NCBI GenBank assembly: GCA_023664945.1
Contig: JAMPER010000001.1
Span: 1 to 64,000, forward strand
DNA: 64,000 nucleotides
Reading direction: 5' to 3'
DNA from: Alistipes senegalensis
GTDB taxonomy: Bacteria > Pseudomonadota > Gammaproteobacteria > Burkholderiales > Burkholderiaceae_D
Within the stretch, counting starts at the first letter, position 1. Each line of letters begins with the position of its first letter. Shown piece by piece: positions 18,016 through 28,777 of this stretch. The position numbers were made by a program, and so were the translations under genes. The notes under the pieces were generated by a model. It was not told the origin of the DNA and did not search any database. It saw only the letters and a program-made list of their open reading frames with translations.

Positions 18016-19665
18016 TTACCCTGCCAACATTTCACGGGCATGCCTGCGCGTCGTTTCCGTAATTTCCACGCCGCCCAGCATCCGGGCAATCTCTTCCACC
18101 CGCGCCTTGTCACCCAGTTTCACAATACGGGAAACCGGCGCATCGTCTCCCGATACCGTCTTGCTCACCTGGAAATGCGCCGCCGCCTGGCTGGCTACCT
18201 GGGGCAAGTGGGTCACGCACAGCACCTGATGGCGGCCGCCCAGTTTTTTGAGCAAACGGCCCACCACCTCGGCCACCCCGCCGCCAATGCCGCTGTCCAC
18301 CTCGTCAAAAATCAGCGTAGGCGCTTCCGTTGCCGATGAGGCAATAACCGATATGGCCAGCGCAATCCTCGCCAGCTCCCCGCCGGAAGCCACCTTGGCC
18401 AACGGCCGCAAAGGTACGCCCGCATGGCCTGCCACCATAAATTCCACCTGCTCCAGCCCATGCAGCCCCGGCTCAACCGCATTCAGCCTCACAGCAAAAC
18501 GGCCTCCTGCCATACTGAGACTTTCCATCATCTCCGTCACAGCCTGCCCCATTGCCCCGGCCGCCGCCGCGCGTTTTTTGCCCAAATCCCCGGCAGCCTC
18601 CCTGTATGCCGCCTCGGCTGCCGCCGCCTTTGCCCGCAATGCCGCCACATCCTCATCTTCGGCAAGCGCATCAAGCCGGCTTCGCAGCTCATCCCGTTTC
18701 GCCGGCAATTCCTCCGGCGCGACATGATACTTCCTCGCCGCCGAATAAAGCGCCTCCACCCGGGATTCCACCTCTGCCAGCCGCGCCGGGTCCAGATCCG
18801 AACGGGAAAGATAATCGCTCAACATATAAGCCGATTCCTGCAACTGGATACGGGCAGAATCAAAAAGCGCGGCAACCGGCTCCAGCGCGGCATCCAGCTC
18901 CGCCAGCCTGGCCAGCTTCTGCTGCATCCCGCTTAGCCGGGACAAAACAGGCATATCGGATTCGGCAATCTCTGCCAGCGCCTCCTGCGCCCCCCCAAGC
19001 AGGCTGGCCGCATTGGACAACCGGCTGTGGACACTGCTGATTTCCTGCCACTCATCAGGCAGGGGATTTAACCTGTCCAGCTCCTCCACCTGCCACACCA
19101 GGAGCTCCTTTTCCTCCTGGCGCTTGCCGGCATCATCTTCCGCCTCCTGGCTGCGCGCCAGCGCCGCCTGCCAGGCCCGGTAGCGTTTCGCCACCTCGGC
19201 CAGCTCATCCTGCAATCCGGCATGCCTGTCCAGGAGCAGGCGCTGCCCCTCCGCCCGTAACAGAGACTGGTGCGCATGCTGGCCGTGAATATCCACCAGG
19301 CATTCACCCAGTCCCCTCATCTGCCCGGCAGTAGCGGGACTGCCGTTAATAAACCCCCGTGAACGGCCGGAAACATCAACCACACGCCGAAGGAGGACCG
19401 TATCCTCCTCCGTTTCCATCCCGTTGGCATCCAGCCAGCTTCGGGCGGCATCACTCATGGCAAACTCGGCACTGATTTCCGCTTTGGCAGCCCCTTCCCG
19501 GACAACCCCCGGATCACTGCGCGCGCCCAGCGCCAATTCCAGCGCGTCAATCAAAATCGATTTGCCTGCGCCGGTTTCCCCTGTCATGGCAGAAAACCCC
19601 TCATCAAACTCCAGAGAAAGGGCATCCACTATCACAAAATCACGGATAGAAAGAGCATGAAGCAT
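18016..19665 (-). CDS. recN: DNA repair ATPase RecN
   Basis: The 549-residue SMC-like protein has Walker A GETGAGKS near the N-terminus, a long helical coiled-coil middle (about 150-370), an ABC signature (ASGGELARIALAI) and Walker B PTLIFDEVDSGIGG near the C-terminus. RecN binds DNA ends and promotes cohesion during double-strand-break repair. It starts 12 bases after nadK on the same strand, a common pairing. I see no LexA box directly in front, so SOS control, if any, would act from upstream of nadK. Confidence 0.97.
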   Translation of the reverse strand: MLHALSIRDFVIVDALSLEFDEGFSAMTGETGAGKSILIDALELALGARSDPGVVREGAAKAEISAEFAMSDAARSWLDANGMETEEDTVLLRRVVDVSGRSRGFINGSPATAGQMRGLGECLVDIHGQHAHQSLLRAEGQRLLLDRHAGLQDELAEVAKRYRAWQAALARSQEAEDDAGKRQEEKELLVWQVEELDRLNPLPDEWQEISSVHSRLSNAASLLGGAQEALAEIAESDMPVLSRLSGMQQKLARLAELDAALEPVAALFDSARIQLQESAYMLSDYLSRSDLDPARLAEVESRVEALYSAARKYHVAPEELPAKRDELRSRLDALAEDEDVAALRAKAAAAEAAYREAAGDLGKKRAAAAGAMGQAVTEMMESLSMAGGRFAVRLNAVEPGLHGLEQVEFMVAGHAGVPLRPLAKVASGGELARIALAISVIASSATEAPTLIFDEVDSGIGGGVAEVVGRLLKKLGGRHQVLCVTHLPQVASQAAAHFQVSKTVSGDDAPVSRIVKLGDKARVEEIARMLGGVEITETTRRHAREMLAG

Positions 19666-19677
19666 AATCAGACCGCA

Positions 19678-20592
19678 CTACTTCGTGGAAAAAGGCCGGC
19701 CGCCCTCATTTTTCTCCCGCCGCGTCACCTCGCCCCAATGCAGCTTGTTACGCAGCGTATCGTAATAACTCCAGCCCGGCGGATGCAAAAACGTAATTGT
19801 ATTGGCCGCCCGCTTGATCACCACACGGTCACCTGGCCGCAAGCTGGCAAACGACTGGGAATCATAACTGACGCTGGGCTGATTGGCCTCAATCAGCTCC
19901 ACCACAATCTCGCTCGTATCCGGAATCACAATAGGGCGGTTTGAAAGAGAATGGGGCGCAATCGAAACAATCGCAATCCCGCCCAGATTGGGATGCATCA
20001 TCGGCCCCCCGGCGGAAAGAGAATAAGCCGTCGAACCCGTCGGCGTGGAAATAATCAGCCCATCCGAACTCTGCTGGTACATGAAGTGGCCGTCCACTGT
20101 CACCTTGAGATCAATCATGCCCGAACCCACGCCGCGGCTGATCACAATATCGTTAAAGGCCACTGCATGGGAAACCGCCTCGCCGTCACGCACAATCGTT
20201 CCCTGAATCAGGAAACGGGTTTCCGAAAGATATTTTCCCCTAAGCATCTGCTCCAGCACCGTCAGCATCTGGTCAAGGGAAATATCCGTAATGAACCCAA
20301 GCCGGCCATGATTGATGCCAATCAGCGGCACCGAATAAGGCGAAAGCTGGCGCGCAATACCCAGCATCGTGCCATCGCCGCCAATCACAATCACTGCCGT
20401 CGCCCGCGTGCCGATATCCCCAATATTCATCGGCGTCACCTCGTCAAAAGGGACATTCATGGCAGTCTGGGATTCATACACCACAATATAGCCTTCCTGG
20501 CAAAGGAAATCAGCCACCTTCTTCATCGAATCCAGAATCCCTTCCGTATAGGATCTGGAAACCAGCGCAAAAATCTTTTGTTTTCCGGACAT
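19678..20592 (-). CDS. nadK: NAD kinase
   Basis: About 304 residues, with the family signatures GGDGTMLG (ATP/NAD-kinase site), [11 protein letters not shown] and [16 protein letters not shown]. NadK phosphorylates NAD to NADP in the cytosol. The frame extends to GTG 20598, and the ATG at 20592 is chosen. It is divergent from hrcA, whose start is 280 bases away, and is followed by recN after 12 bases. The nadK-hrcA divergence beside the grpE block resembles the arrangement in other proteobacteria. Confidence 0.96.
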   Translation of the reverse strand: MSGKQKIFALVSRSYTEGILDSMKKVADFLCQEGYIVVYESQTAMNVPFDEVTPMNIGDIGTRATAVIVIGGDGTMLGIARQLSPYSVPLIGINHGRLGFITDISLDQMLTVLEQMLRGKYLSETRFLIQGTIVRDGEAVSHAVAFNDIVISRGVGSGMIDLKVTVDGHFMYQQSSDGLIISTPTGSTAYSLSAGGPMMHPNLGGIAIVSIAPHSLSNRPIVIPDTSEIVVELIEANQPSVSYDSQSFASLRPGDRVVIKRAANTITFLHPPGWSYYDTLRNKLHWGEVTRREKNEGGRPFSTK

Positions 20593-20837
20593 GTTCACAT
20601 CATTGCGGTTCGCAAGAACTTCAGATTACACCAAAACCATGCCATTTTTCCGCCTCCGGCTGAAAAAACCTGCTGCAAAACACGCAAAGCAGTCGAATCA
20701 AAACATTCCTGAAACAGGCCGATTTTCCTGTTTTCGGCCGATTTATTGCCATCTCCCTCTCCCGGCGCAGCGGCAAAAAATTCATGCCATCCCCCCTTTC
20801 CCCCAAAAGCACAGGGAAAAACCGCCCATGCAGCCTA

Positions 20838-20866
20838 TTGAACAGGGACAGAACCTTGCATACAAT
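20838..20866 (+). promoter_or_regulatory. Putative sigma-70 promoter of hrcA
   Basis: TTGAAC (20838-20843) and TACAAT (20861-20866) are separated by 17 bases. Transcription would begin about six to eight bases after the -10, that is at 20872-20874, coinciding with the hrcA ATG at 20873. No CIRCE copy is seen here, so autoregulation through this promoter is not indicated. Confidence 0.55.
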
Positions 20867-20872
20867 AAAACG

Positions 20873-21922
20873 ATGCAACTTGAACCCCGCGCCAGAATCC
20901 TCCTGAAAACGCTGGTAGAACAATACATCGCCGAAGGCCAGCCGGTAGGGTCGCGCTCGCTGTCAAAACTCTCAAGCCTTGAACTGTCCCCGGCGACCAT
21001 CCGCAACGTCATGGCCGACCTGGAAGAAATGGGATTCGTCTCCAGCCCCCACACCTCGGCCGGGCGGGTGCCGACCCCCAAGGGATTCCGCCTTTTTGTC
21101 GATACCCTGCTCACCGTGCAGCCCGTCAGCGAAACGGCGGTAGCATCCGATATCCACAACAGCCTTCAGAAAGCCCCGCCCGGCAAAATCATTGCCAATG
21201 CGGCACAAATGCTCTCAGCCCTTTCCCAGTGCGCAGGCGTTGTGCTGGCGCCGCGGCACGAACTGGCCTTTCGCCAGCTGGAATTCATCCGGTTGTCTGA
21301 AAAACGCATCCTTTTGGTCATCGTCTCGCCGACAGGCGATATCCAGAACCGCCTCATACTGACCGAAACCGATTACACCCCCTCCCAGCTGACCGAAGCG
21401 GCCAATTACATCAACCGCCATTACAGCGGCCTGCAAATGGATGAAATCCGCTCGCGGCTGCAAGCCGAACTGCGGCAACTGCACAACGACCTGTCCAAAC
21501 TGATGGCAACCGCCATTGAAGCCAGCAGCGAAGCCCTTTCGGAAGACAACGAACATATCGTCATCTCCGGCGAAAAAAACCTGCTTGGCATCTCCGGCCT
21601 GACCTACGATATCGCCTCGCTCAGGCGGCTGTTCGACCTCTTTGAGCAAAAAACCGAAATCATGAAACTGCTGGACGTCTCCAGCAAAGCCACCGGCATC
21701 CAAATCTATATCGGCGGCGATTCCCAGCTTGTTCCCATGGAAGAAATGAGCGTTGTCACCGCGCCCTACCAGGTTAACGGCAACATCGTCGGCACCTTGG
21801 GCGTCATCGGCCCCACCAGGATGGCATACCAGCGCGTCATTCCCATTGTGGATATCACCGCACGCCTCTTGTCCAGCGCATTAAGCCACCCGGAATCCCC
21901 TGTCAGGCACGATACCGATTAA
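20873..21922 (+). CDS. hrcA: Heat-inducible transcription repressor HrcA
   Basis: Starting at ATG 20873 the protein has 349 residues, the family's usual size. The N-terminal winged-helix ([24 protein letters not shown]) is followed by the DNA-contact motif [17 protein letters not shown] and by [11 protein letters not shown], typical of HrcA. A C-terminal GAF-like region includes the family ending [24 protein letters not shown]. HrcA is the CIRCE-binding repressor, needing GroEL for folding. The only CIRCE in this window is at rpoH. There is no SD and the promoter sits right before the ATG. The last 20 bases overlap the convergent pyrF. Confidence 0.96.
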   Translation: MQLEPRARILLKTLVEQYIAEGQPVGSRSLSKLSSLELSPATIRNVMADLEEMGFVSSPHTSAGRVPTPKGFRLFVDTLLTVQPVSETAVASDIHNSLQKAPPGKIIANAAQMLSALSQCAGVVLAPRHELAFRQLEFIRLSEKRILLVIVSPTGDIQNRLILTETDYTPSQLTEAANYINRHYSGLQMDEIRSRLQAELRQLHNDLSKLMATAIEASSEALSEDNEHIVISGEKNLLGISGLTYDIASLRRLFDLFEQKTEIMKLLDVSSKATGIQIYIGGDSQLVPMEEMSVVTAPYQVNGNIVGTLGVIGPTRMAYQRVIPIVDITARLLSSALSHPESPVRHDTD

Positions 21923-22736
21923 TCTCGTCGCGCGTCTTTTCGGCAACCTGCCGGGAACGCTTCGCAAACGCCTCATCCTCGTCAATCCCGGCATACAGCA
22001 CAGCGCGCGAAGAATTGATCATCATCCCTTTTCCGTCAGCCGTCCGCCCGGCGGCAACCGTCGCCTGAATATCCCCGCCCTGTGCGCCGATCCCCGGAAC
22101 CAGAAGCGGCATATCGCCGATAATGCCCCGCACCTCGGCCAGCTCATGCGGAAAAGTCGCCCCCACCACCAGTGCGCACTGGCCGTTAACGTTCCATTTT
22201 TCAGCGACAAGCCGCGCAACATGCTGATACAAAGGAATACGCCTGCCGGCTTCATCAACCTGCAAAAACTGCAAATCCGAACCGCCCTGGTTGGAAGTCC
22301 GGCACAGAATAATCGCCCCCTTCTCCCTGTACTGGAGATAAGGCGCAACCGAATCAAATCCCATATAGGGGCTAAGTGTCACCGCATCCGCCTTGTAACG
22401 CTCGAAAACCTCCCTGGCATACTGTTCCGCCGTCGCGCCGATATCCCCCCGCTTGGCATCCAGAATCAGCGGAATATGGGGATAATTGTCCCGGATATAG
22501 GCACAAACCGCCTCAAGCTGGTCTTCAGCCCTTTCCGCATGGAAATAGGCAATCTGCGGCTTGAACGCACAAACCACATCCGCCGTCTCATCAATAATCG
22601 CCCGGCAGAATGAAAAAATGGCATCCTGCTTTCCCTGAAGGCACGCCGGAAAACGCTTGACATCCGGATCAAGCCCAACGCATAACAGCGAATCATGCTT
22701 TTCCCAGACCGCATTCAGTTTTTGCAGAAAATTCAC
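21903..22736 (-). CDS. pyrF: Orotidine 5'-phosphate decarboxylase (type 2)
   Basis: The 277-residue TIM-barrel protein has the active-site motif [16 protein letters not shown], with the conserved Asp-Lys-Asp triad, and belongs to the longer subfamily 2. It decarboxylates OMP to UMP, the last step of pyrimidine synthesis. The start is GTG at 22736, supported by GGGAG seven bases upstream, and no in-frame ATG fits better. It is convergent with hrcA and overlaps its final 20 bases. Confidence 0.96.
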   Translation of the reverse strand: MNFLQKLNAVWEKHDSLLCVGLDPDVKRFPACLQGKQDAIFSFCRAIIDETADVVCAFKPQIAYFHAERAEDQLEAVCAYIRDNYPHIPLILDAKRGDIGATAEQYAREVFERYKADAVTLSPYMGFDSVAPYLQYREKGAIILCRTSNQGGSDLQFLQVDEAGRRIPLYQHVARLVAEKWNVNGQCALVVGATFPHELAEVRGIIGDMPLLVPGIGAQGGDIQATVAAGRTADGKGMMINSSRAVLYAGIDEDEAFAKRSRQVAEKTRDEINRYRA

Positions 22737-22792
22737 AGTGTGCTCCCAAGAGATAAAGTGTATATTGTAACGCGTGATTGGAAGCTTCCCCC

Positions 22793-23683
22793 ATGAATTC
22801 CCTTTCCCGAAAAGATTTTCTCCTGCTCGTTCTTTTAACCCTCATCTGGGGGCTGAACTGGCCCATCATGAAATATGGCGCTGCCCATATCCCTCCCGTC
22901 ACCTTCCGCGCCCTGAGCATGTTTTGCGCCCTGCCGCTCCTCATCCTTTTTGCCAGAAAAACCGGCATCACCATTGCCATTCCGAAAACCTGCATCCTTC
23001 CCCTCATCAGGCTGGCCATTCCCAACGTCCTTGTCTGCCAAACCCTGATGATTATCGGTGTCAGCATGCTCCCGTCCGGCCGCGCCGCCATCCTTTGCTA
23101 CACCATGCCGGTCTGGAGCGCCATATCCGCAAGCATCCTTTTCCGGGAAATCCCCGACAAAAAAACGCTCTTTGGCATCCTTTGCGCCGCGCTTGGCGCT
23201 TTTCTCCTTCTATCCGGTGATATCGACACCCTCTCGGCTTACTACCTTGGCACACTTATCTCGCTGGGCGCTGCCGCTGTGTGGGGATACGGAACCGTCC
23301 AGCTCAAACGCAAACAAATTCCTGTTCCCACCGCTGCGCTGACCTTCTGGATGATTGCATTCAGCGCGTCAGTAATGGCCATCATTGCCCTTGTCTTTGA
23401 GCAATCCTCATGGCACGCCCCCGAACCAATGGAATGGGCAGCTGTCTTCTATAATGCCATCTTCGTTTTTGGCATTGCCGCAACCATCTGGAACAGGATG
23501 GCACGCAGCCTGCCGCCTGTCGCCTCCTGCCTGTCCGTCATGATGGTGCCAGTCATCGGCGTATTTTCCGGCGCGTGGCTTTTGGGTGAAACACCGCAGT
23601 GGCAAGACTACCTTGCCATGCTGCTGATTCTGCTTTCCATGAGCAGCGTCCTCTTGAAACCCGGCAAAACTGCCCGCAACTAA
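22793..23683 (+). CDS. EamA/DMT-superfamily transporter
   Basis: About 296 residues from the ATG at 22793; the frame reaches a TTG at 22778. Ten hydrophobic segments are arranged as two EamA repeats. The N-terminal signature [15 protein letters not shown] is typical of drug/metabolite exporters of the inner membrane. Conserved prolines and a cytoplasmic KRKQIPVP loop separate the halves. The substrate cannot be inferred. It is divergent from pyrF across 56 bases and followed by the lemA group. Confidence 0.9.
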   Translation: MNSLSRKDFLLLVLLTLIWGLNWPIMKYGAAHIPPVTFRALSMFCALPLLILFARKTGITIAIPKTCILPLIRLAIPNVLVCQTLMIIGVSMLPSGRAAILCYTMPVWSAISASILFREIPDKKTLFGILCAALGAFLLLSGDIDTLSAYYLGTLISLGAAAVWGYGTVQLKRKQIPVPTAALTFWMIAFSASVMAIIALVFEQSSWHAPEPMEWAAVFYNAIFVFGIAATIWNRMARSLPPVASCLSVMMVPVIGVFSGAWLLGETPQWQDYLAMLLILLSMSSVLLKPGKTARN

Positions 23684-23727
23684 CTTTCTGACAAATTTTT
23701 GGCTGACTGCTTACAGGAAAAAACAAA

Positions 23728-24321
23728 ATGAAAAAACTGTTTCATGGCCTTTTGGCACTTGCCGCCGTACTCTTGCTCAGCTCCTGCGGCTACAACCAGT
23801 TCCAGCAAAAAGACGAAGCCGTCAACGCTGCCTGGTCGGAAGTACTGAACCAGTACCAGCGCCGCGCCGACCTGATCCCCAACCTGGTCAACACCGTCAA
23901 GGGCTATACACAGCACGAGAGCGAAACCCTTGTGCAGGTTGCCCAGGCACGCGCTGCGGCAACCGGCTTTAATATCACGCCAGAAGTCCTCAACAACCCG
24001 GAATCCTTCCGGCAATTCCAAAAACTCCAGGGAGAACTGACCTCCGCCCTTTCCCGCTTAATGGCCATATCCGAACAATATCCCGACCTGAAAGCCGACG
24101 CCCGCTTCCGCGACCTGCAAGCTCAGCTTGAAGGAACCGAAAACCGCATCACCGTCGCCCGGCAGCGCTACATCCAGGCAGTCGCCGATTACAACATCCT
24201 GGCAAGAAGCTTCCCCTCCAACCTTACTGCCATGCTGTTCGGCTACAAGCCCAAAGCCTCCTTTACCGTCGAAAACGAAAAAGCCGTCTCAACAGCGCCT
24301 GCCGTCAACTTTGGCAAATAA
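23728..24321 (+). CDS. LemA family lipoprotein
   Basis: The 197-residue protein begins with a signal peptide ending in a lipobox-like LLSSC, so it is probably lipidated at Cys19. The body is helical, with the LemA hallmarks NAAWSEVLNQYQRRADLIPNLV and YNILARSFPSN. LemA proteins recur next to TPM-domain genes, as here, and are thought to act in envelope maintenance, but the molecular function is unknown. AGGAAA precedes the ATG. The next gene begins at the base after its stop codon, indicating translational coupling. Confidence 0.93.
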   Translation: MKKLFHGLLALAAVLLLSSCGYNQFQQKDEAVNAAWSEVLNQYQRRADLIPNLVNTVKGYTQHESETLVQVAQARAAATGFNITPEVLNNPESFRQFQKLQGELTSALSRLMAISEQYPDLKADARFRDLQAQLEGTENRITVARQRYIQAVADYNILARSFPSNLTAMLFGYKPKASFTVENEKAVSTAPAVNFGK

Positions 24322-25104
24322 ATGACCGCCATGCCTCTGCGCCAGCGTTCCTTCCTCTCCGCCCTTGGATGGCTGCTCCCTTTCCTGTTCGCCGCAGCCC
24401 TCCATGCACAGGAACTTGCCGCCGTGCCGCCCCTGCAACGCCAGGTCACCGACCTGGCCGGCATGCTGACACCCCGGCAGCAGCAAGACCTGGAAACAGC
24501 GCTGGCCCAATATGCGGCATCCCGCGGCGCCCAGATTGCCATTTTGCTCGTAAACAGCACCGCGCCTGAAACCATCGAGCAATACGGCATCCGGGTCGTG
24601 GATGCCTGGAAACTGGGCAGGAAAGGCATTGACGATGGCGTATTATTGCTGGTGGCAAAAAATAATCCGCCGGCACTCAACCGCTTGCGTATTGAAAGCG
24701 GGCGGGGAACCGAAGGCGTCCTGACCGATGCCCAGGCCAAACGTATCCTGCAAGACATTATTGCCCCCTATTTCCGCCGGCAGGATTACTACGGCGGCCT
24801 GGCTGCCGGCTCTGCCGCCATCATGGCCGCGCTTGATGAAGAAACCTTCCCGGCCCCTGCACAAAAAAATGAAACAGGACAAGAAGGGGCATCATGGCTC
24901 TCCCTTTTTATCCCGTTCATCCTTTTCCTTCTCCTGCTGCGCGGCAGGGGACGCGGCGCCTTCCTGGGCGGGCTCATACTGGGCGGCGGCCTGGGCCGCC
25001 GAAACCGAGGATGGGACGACCATTCCGGAAGCGGATGGGGAGGCGGCGGCTTTTCAGGAGGCGGCGGCGGATTCTCGGGCGGCGGGGCCTCCGGCAACTG
25101 GTAG
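24322..25104 (+). CDS. TPM-domain (YgcG-type) membrane protein
   Basis: The 260-residue protein has a signal peptide (about 1-28) and a TPM domain (about 40-180), including QVTDLAGMLTPRQQ and GIDDGVLLLVAKNN. One transmembrane helix (about 195-210) and a glycine-rich tail (GGGFSGGGGGFSGGG, ending SGNW) follow. This is the standard YgcG layout, with the TPM domain outside the cytoplasm. It starts immediately after lemA, so the two proteins probably act together. The Gly-rich tail explains the strong base bias near 25000-25100. Confidence 0.93.
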   Translation: MTAMPLRQRSFLSALGWLLPFLFAAALHAQELAAVPPLQRQVTDLAGMLTPRQQQDLETALAQYAASRGAQIAILLVNSTAPETIEQYGIRVVDAWKLGRKGIDDGVLLLVAKNNPPALNRLRIESGRGTEGVLTDAQAKRILQDIIAPYFRRQDYYGGLAAGSAAIMAALDEETFPAPAQKNETGQEGASWLSLFIPFILFLLLLRGRGRGAFLGGLILGGGLGRRNRGWDDHSGSGWGGGGFSGGGGGFSGGGASGNW

Positions 25105-25113
25105 GAGCATCCA

Positions 25114-25605
25114 ATGAAACGCTTTTTCCGAAACCTGTTCACCACAACCCGGGCCGTGCAGCGCGCCTTCCCTCCGGCCACGCTGAAAGCCATTGAAAAC
25201 CGGATTGCCGAAGGCGAAACCCGCCACCGCGCCGAACTGCGTATCATCATTGAAGCCCGCCTGCCCTGGGAAACCATCATGGGGAAAAAACCGCTGCGGG
25301 AACGGGCGCTGGAACTTTTCGGGCGCTATGGCATCTGGGATACCGAAGAAAATTGCGGAGTCCTGCTCTACATCAATATGGCTGGCCGCCAGGTTGAAAT
25401 CGTGGCAGATCGCGGTATCGCAAAAAAAGCCGGCCAGTCGGTATGGCAGCAAATCTGCCACGAGCTGACAGGCGGATTCAGCAGGGGCGAATTTCAGGCA
25501 AGCACCTTAAACGCCCTGTCAGCCGTCAACCAGCTCCTTACCCGGCACTTCCCATTCTCCGGCAACCGTGAAAATCAGCTGCCCGATCATCCCGTCATTC
25601 TCTAA
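25114..25605 (+). CDS. Second TPM-domain protein
   Basis: The 163-residue protein has a TPM-like domain (about 20-150), including RHRAELRIIIEARLPW, NCGVLLYINMAGRQVEIVADRGIAKK and ICHELTGGFSRGEF. It lacks a signal peptide and clear transmembrane helix, so unlike its neighbour it may be cytosolic or peripheral. AGGAG precedes the ATG, nine bases after the first TPM gene. The lemA-tpm-tpm cluster ends with a bidirectional terminator. The function is unknown. Confidence 0.9.
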   Translation: MKRFFRNLFTTTRAVQRAFPPATLKAIENRIAEGETRHRAELRIIIEARLPWETIMGKKPLRERALELFGRYGIWDTEENCGVLLYINMAGRQVEIVADRGIAKKAGQSVWQQICHELTGGFSRGEFQASTLNALSAVNQLLTRHFPFSGNRENQLPDHPVIL

Positions 25606-25622
25606 TGGCATAAACAACCCAT

Positions 25623-25650
25623 AAAAAAAGCAGCTTGCGCTGCTTTTTTT
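25623..25650. terminator. Bidirectional rho-independent terminator
   Basis: A seven-base A-run, GCAGC, loop TTGC, GCTGC and a seven-base T-run form a symmetrical hairpin. On the plus strand it ends the lemA-TPM operon (last stop 25605), and on the minus strand it ends hppA (stop at 25668). Confidence 0.92.
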
Positions 25651-25667
25651 ATGGGGAAAATTGCACT

Positions 25668-27896
25668 CTATTTTGCCGGTACTGGCGCCGGTGCCGGAGC
25701 CGGTTCCTCCACCGGCGGTTCAGCCGGAACAACCGTGGCAGCCGGCTCCACATTCATCCTGCCGGTTGCCAGCGCCGGTTCCGTTACCGCCTTGGCCGGC
25801 ACCGTCGGCGCCACCACAGCGGTCACCGGTTCAGCCTGTGCTTCCACATCCATCACCGTCATGGGCAAAAGCGGCACAATCAACAAGGCAACAATATTGA
25901 TAATCTTGATCAGCGGATTCACCGCTGGGCCTGCCGTATCCTTGTAAGGATCGCCAACCGTATCGCCCGTTACCGCCGCCTTGTGCGCCTCCGACCCCTT
26001 GCCGCCAAAATGGCCGTCCTCAATATATTTCTTGGCATTGTCCCAGGCACCGCCGCCGGTCGTCATGGAAATGGCAACAAAAAGCCCCGTCACAATCGTT
26101 CCCATCAGCACCCCGCCCAGTGCGGCAGGGCCCAATGCCAGGCCCACAATAATCGGCACCACTACCGGCAGGATAGACGGAACAATCATCTCCTTGATTG
26201 CCGCCGTCGTCAGCATATCCACCGCCTTGTCATACTGCGGCTTGCCTTCGCCCGTCATGATCCCGGCAATTTCCTTGAACTGGCGGCGAACTTCCATTAC
26301 CACAGCCCCTGCGGCGCGGCCCACGGCTTCCATCGCCATGGCACTGAAAAGGTAAGGAATCAGCCCGCCGATAATCAGGCCAATAATCACGCGCGGATTG
26401 GAAAGATCAAAAGTCGTCGTATGGCCGACCGATTCCAGCGCATGGGTATAATCCGCAAACAGCACCAGCGCAGCCAGCCCCGCCGAACCGATAGCATAGC
26501 CCTTCGTCACCGCCTTGGTCGTATTGCCAACCGCATCCAGCGGGTCGGTAATCGCCCGCACCGAATCCGGCATCCCCGACATTTCCGCAATACCGCCGGC
26601 ATTGTCGGTAATCGGGCCATACGCATCAAGCGCAACAACAATACCGGCCATCGACAGCATGGAAGTTGCCGCAATCGCCACCCCGTACAAGCCGCCGCAA
26701 AACTGGTAAGTCACGAAAATAGCCACACAGACAGCCAGAACCGGGTAAGCGGTCGCTTTCATGGAAACGCCCAGGCCGGCAATAATATTCGTACCATGGC
26801 CGGTTGTCGAAGCTTCGGCAATATGCTTGACCGGCTTGAAATCCGTTCCCGTATAGTATTCCGTGATATAAACCATCAGCGCCGTCAGCACAATGCCCAC
26901 CACCGAAGCGCCAATCATCTGCCAGCGCATCTCTTCAGGCATCATGAGCCACGTCACAATCACAAAACCAATCAGGGAAAGCCCGGCAGACCACCACAGC
27001 CCCTTGTAAAGGGCAGACATCACCTTCTTGTCAGGATCCGCCTTGACAAGCGAGCATCCGACAATGGAACCGATAATGGAAACGCCACCCAAAACCAGCG
27101 GATACAAAATCGCCTGGGTTGTCGCGCCCGTAATCAGTAGCGCCCCCAGCAGCATAGTCGCAATCAGCGTCACCACATAAGTTTCAAAAAGGTCTGCCGC
27201 CATACCGGCGCAATCCCCTACATTGTCCCCCACATTGTCGGCAATCACCGCCGGGTTGCGGGGATCATCCTCGGGAATACCCGCCTCAACCTTGCCAACC
27301 AGGTCAGCGCCAACGTCTGCGCCCTTGGTAAAAATACCGCCGCCAAGCCTTGCGAAAATCGAAATCAGCGAAGCACCGAAAGCCAGCCCGACCAACGGCT
27401 TGATAATGTCATGGGCCGAAAGCGACGTATTGGCAGGCGCAATCAGAATCAGCGCCAGATAGAAAAGGGCCACGCCCAAAAGCCCCAGCCCGGCCACCAG
27501 CATACCGGTAATCGCACCGCCCCGGAAAGCCACATTCAGCGCCTCATTCATGCCTGAAGCCGCCGCCTGCGCCGTCCGGACATTGGCACGCACAGAAACA
27601 TTCATGCCAATAAACCCGCACGCCCCCGAAAGAATCGCGCCAACCAGGAACCCGACAGCCGTTGAAAAGCCCAGCCCCGGAATAAAGCCGATAGCAATAA
27701 AAAGAACAATACCGACTATCGCAATCGTGCGGTACTGGCGTGCCAGATATGCCGCAGCGCCCTGCTGGATCGCCTGGGCAATATCCTGCATGGACTGGTT
27801 GCCGGCATCCTGCTTGAGAATCCAGTTTCTCGTCACAAGACCATACACAACGGCAATAATGCCGCACACGACGGCAAACCACAAACCTGCTGCCAT
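25668..27896 (-). CDS. hppA: Membrane-bound pyrophosphatase, proton-pumping type
   Basis: The 742-residue integral membrane protein has about 16 predicted helices and the catalytic motif [11 protein letters not shown], followed by the acidic [20 protein letters not shown]. It hydrolyses PPi and pumps cations outward across the inner membrane. The motif [16 protein letters not shown] has Lys at the position that replaces bound potassium, marking the potassium-independent group, which is mostly H+-pumping. Residues 683-742 form an unusual Pro/Ala/Val/Glu-rich tail after the last helix. It is monocistronic, with its own terminator downstream. Confidence 0.95.
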   Translation of the reverse strand: MAAGLWFAVVCGIIAVVYGLVTRNWILKQDAGNQSMQDIAQAIQQGAAAYLARQYRTIAIVGIVLFIAIGFIPGLGFSTAVGFLVGAILSGACGFIGMNVSVRANVRTAQAAASGMNEALNVAFRGGAITGMLVAGLGLLGVALFYLALILIAPANTSLSAHDIIKPLVGLAFGASLISIFARLGGGIFTKGADVGADLVGKVEAGIPEDDPRNPAVIADNVGDNVGDCAGMAADLFETYVVTLIATMLLGALLITGATTQAILYPLVLGGVSIIGSIVGCSLVKADPDKKVMSALYKGLWWSAGLSLIGFVIVTWLMMPEEMRWQMIGASVVGIVLTALMVYITEYYTGTDFKPVKHIAEASTTGHGTNIIAGLGVSMKATAYPVLAVCVAIFVTYQFCGGLYGVAIAATSMLSMAGIVVALDAYGPITDNAGGIAEMSGMPDSVRAITDPLDAVGNTTKAVTKGYAIGSAGLAALVLFADYTHALESVGHTTTFDLSNPRVIIGLIIGGLIPYLFSAMAMEAVGRAAGAVVMEVRRQFKEIAGIMTGEGKPQYDKAVDMLTTAAIKEMIVPSILPVVVPIIVGLALGPAALGGVLMGTIVTGLFVAISMTTGGGAWDNAKKYIEDGHFGGKGSEAHKAAVTGDTVGDPYKDTAGPAVNPLIKIINIVALLIVPLLPMTVMDVEAQAEPVTAVVAPTVPAKAVTEPALATGRMNVEPAATVVPAEPPVEEPAPAPAPVPAK

Positions 27897-27957
27897 GGGG
27901 TTACTCCTTTATATCAGTCAATGTCATAAGGGTTTGGAATACGGCAAGGCGCATCCT

Positions 27958-28716
<759 letters not shown>

Positions 28717-28718
28717 CT

Positions 28719-28748
28719 AAAATACCGGATTCTAACTTGAAATGACAA
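28719..28748 (-). promoter_or_regulatory. Candidate adk promoter
   Basis: On the minus strand TTGTCA (28748-28743) and TATTTT (28724-28719) are 18 bases apart, about 105 bases upstream of adk. The match is moderate and rests on motif similarity alone. Confidence 0.3.
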
Positions 28749-28777
28749 CAATTTCGAGTATTCCGTATAACCGGAAC

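Noticed and set aside
24950-25100. Tandem GGCGGC-rich stretch as a repeat array
   Set aside because: It encodes the glycine-rich tail typical of YgcG-type TPM proteins, so no separate DNA repeat is needed.
25635-27140. Long 501-codon plus-strand open frame opposite hppA
   Set aside because: It is the antisense shadow of hppA, has His/Arg/Asn-rich unnatural composition and no recognisable domain.
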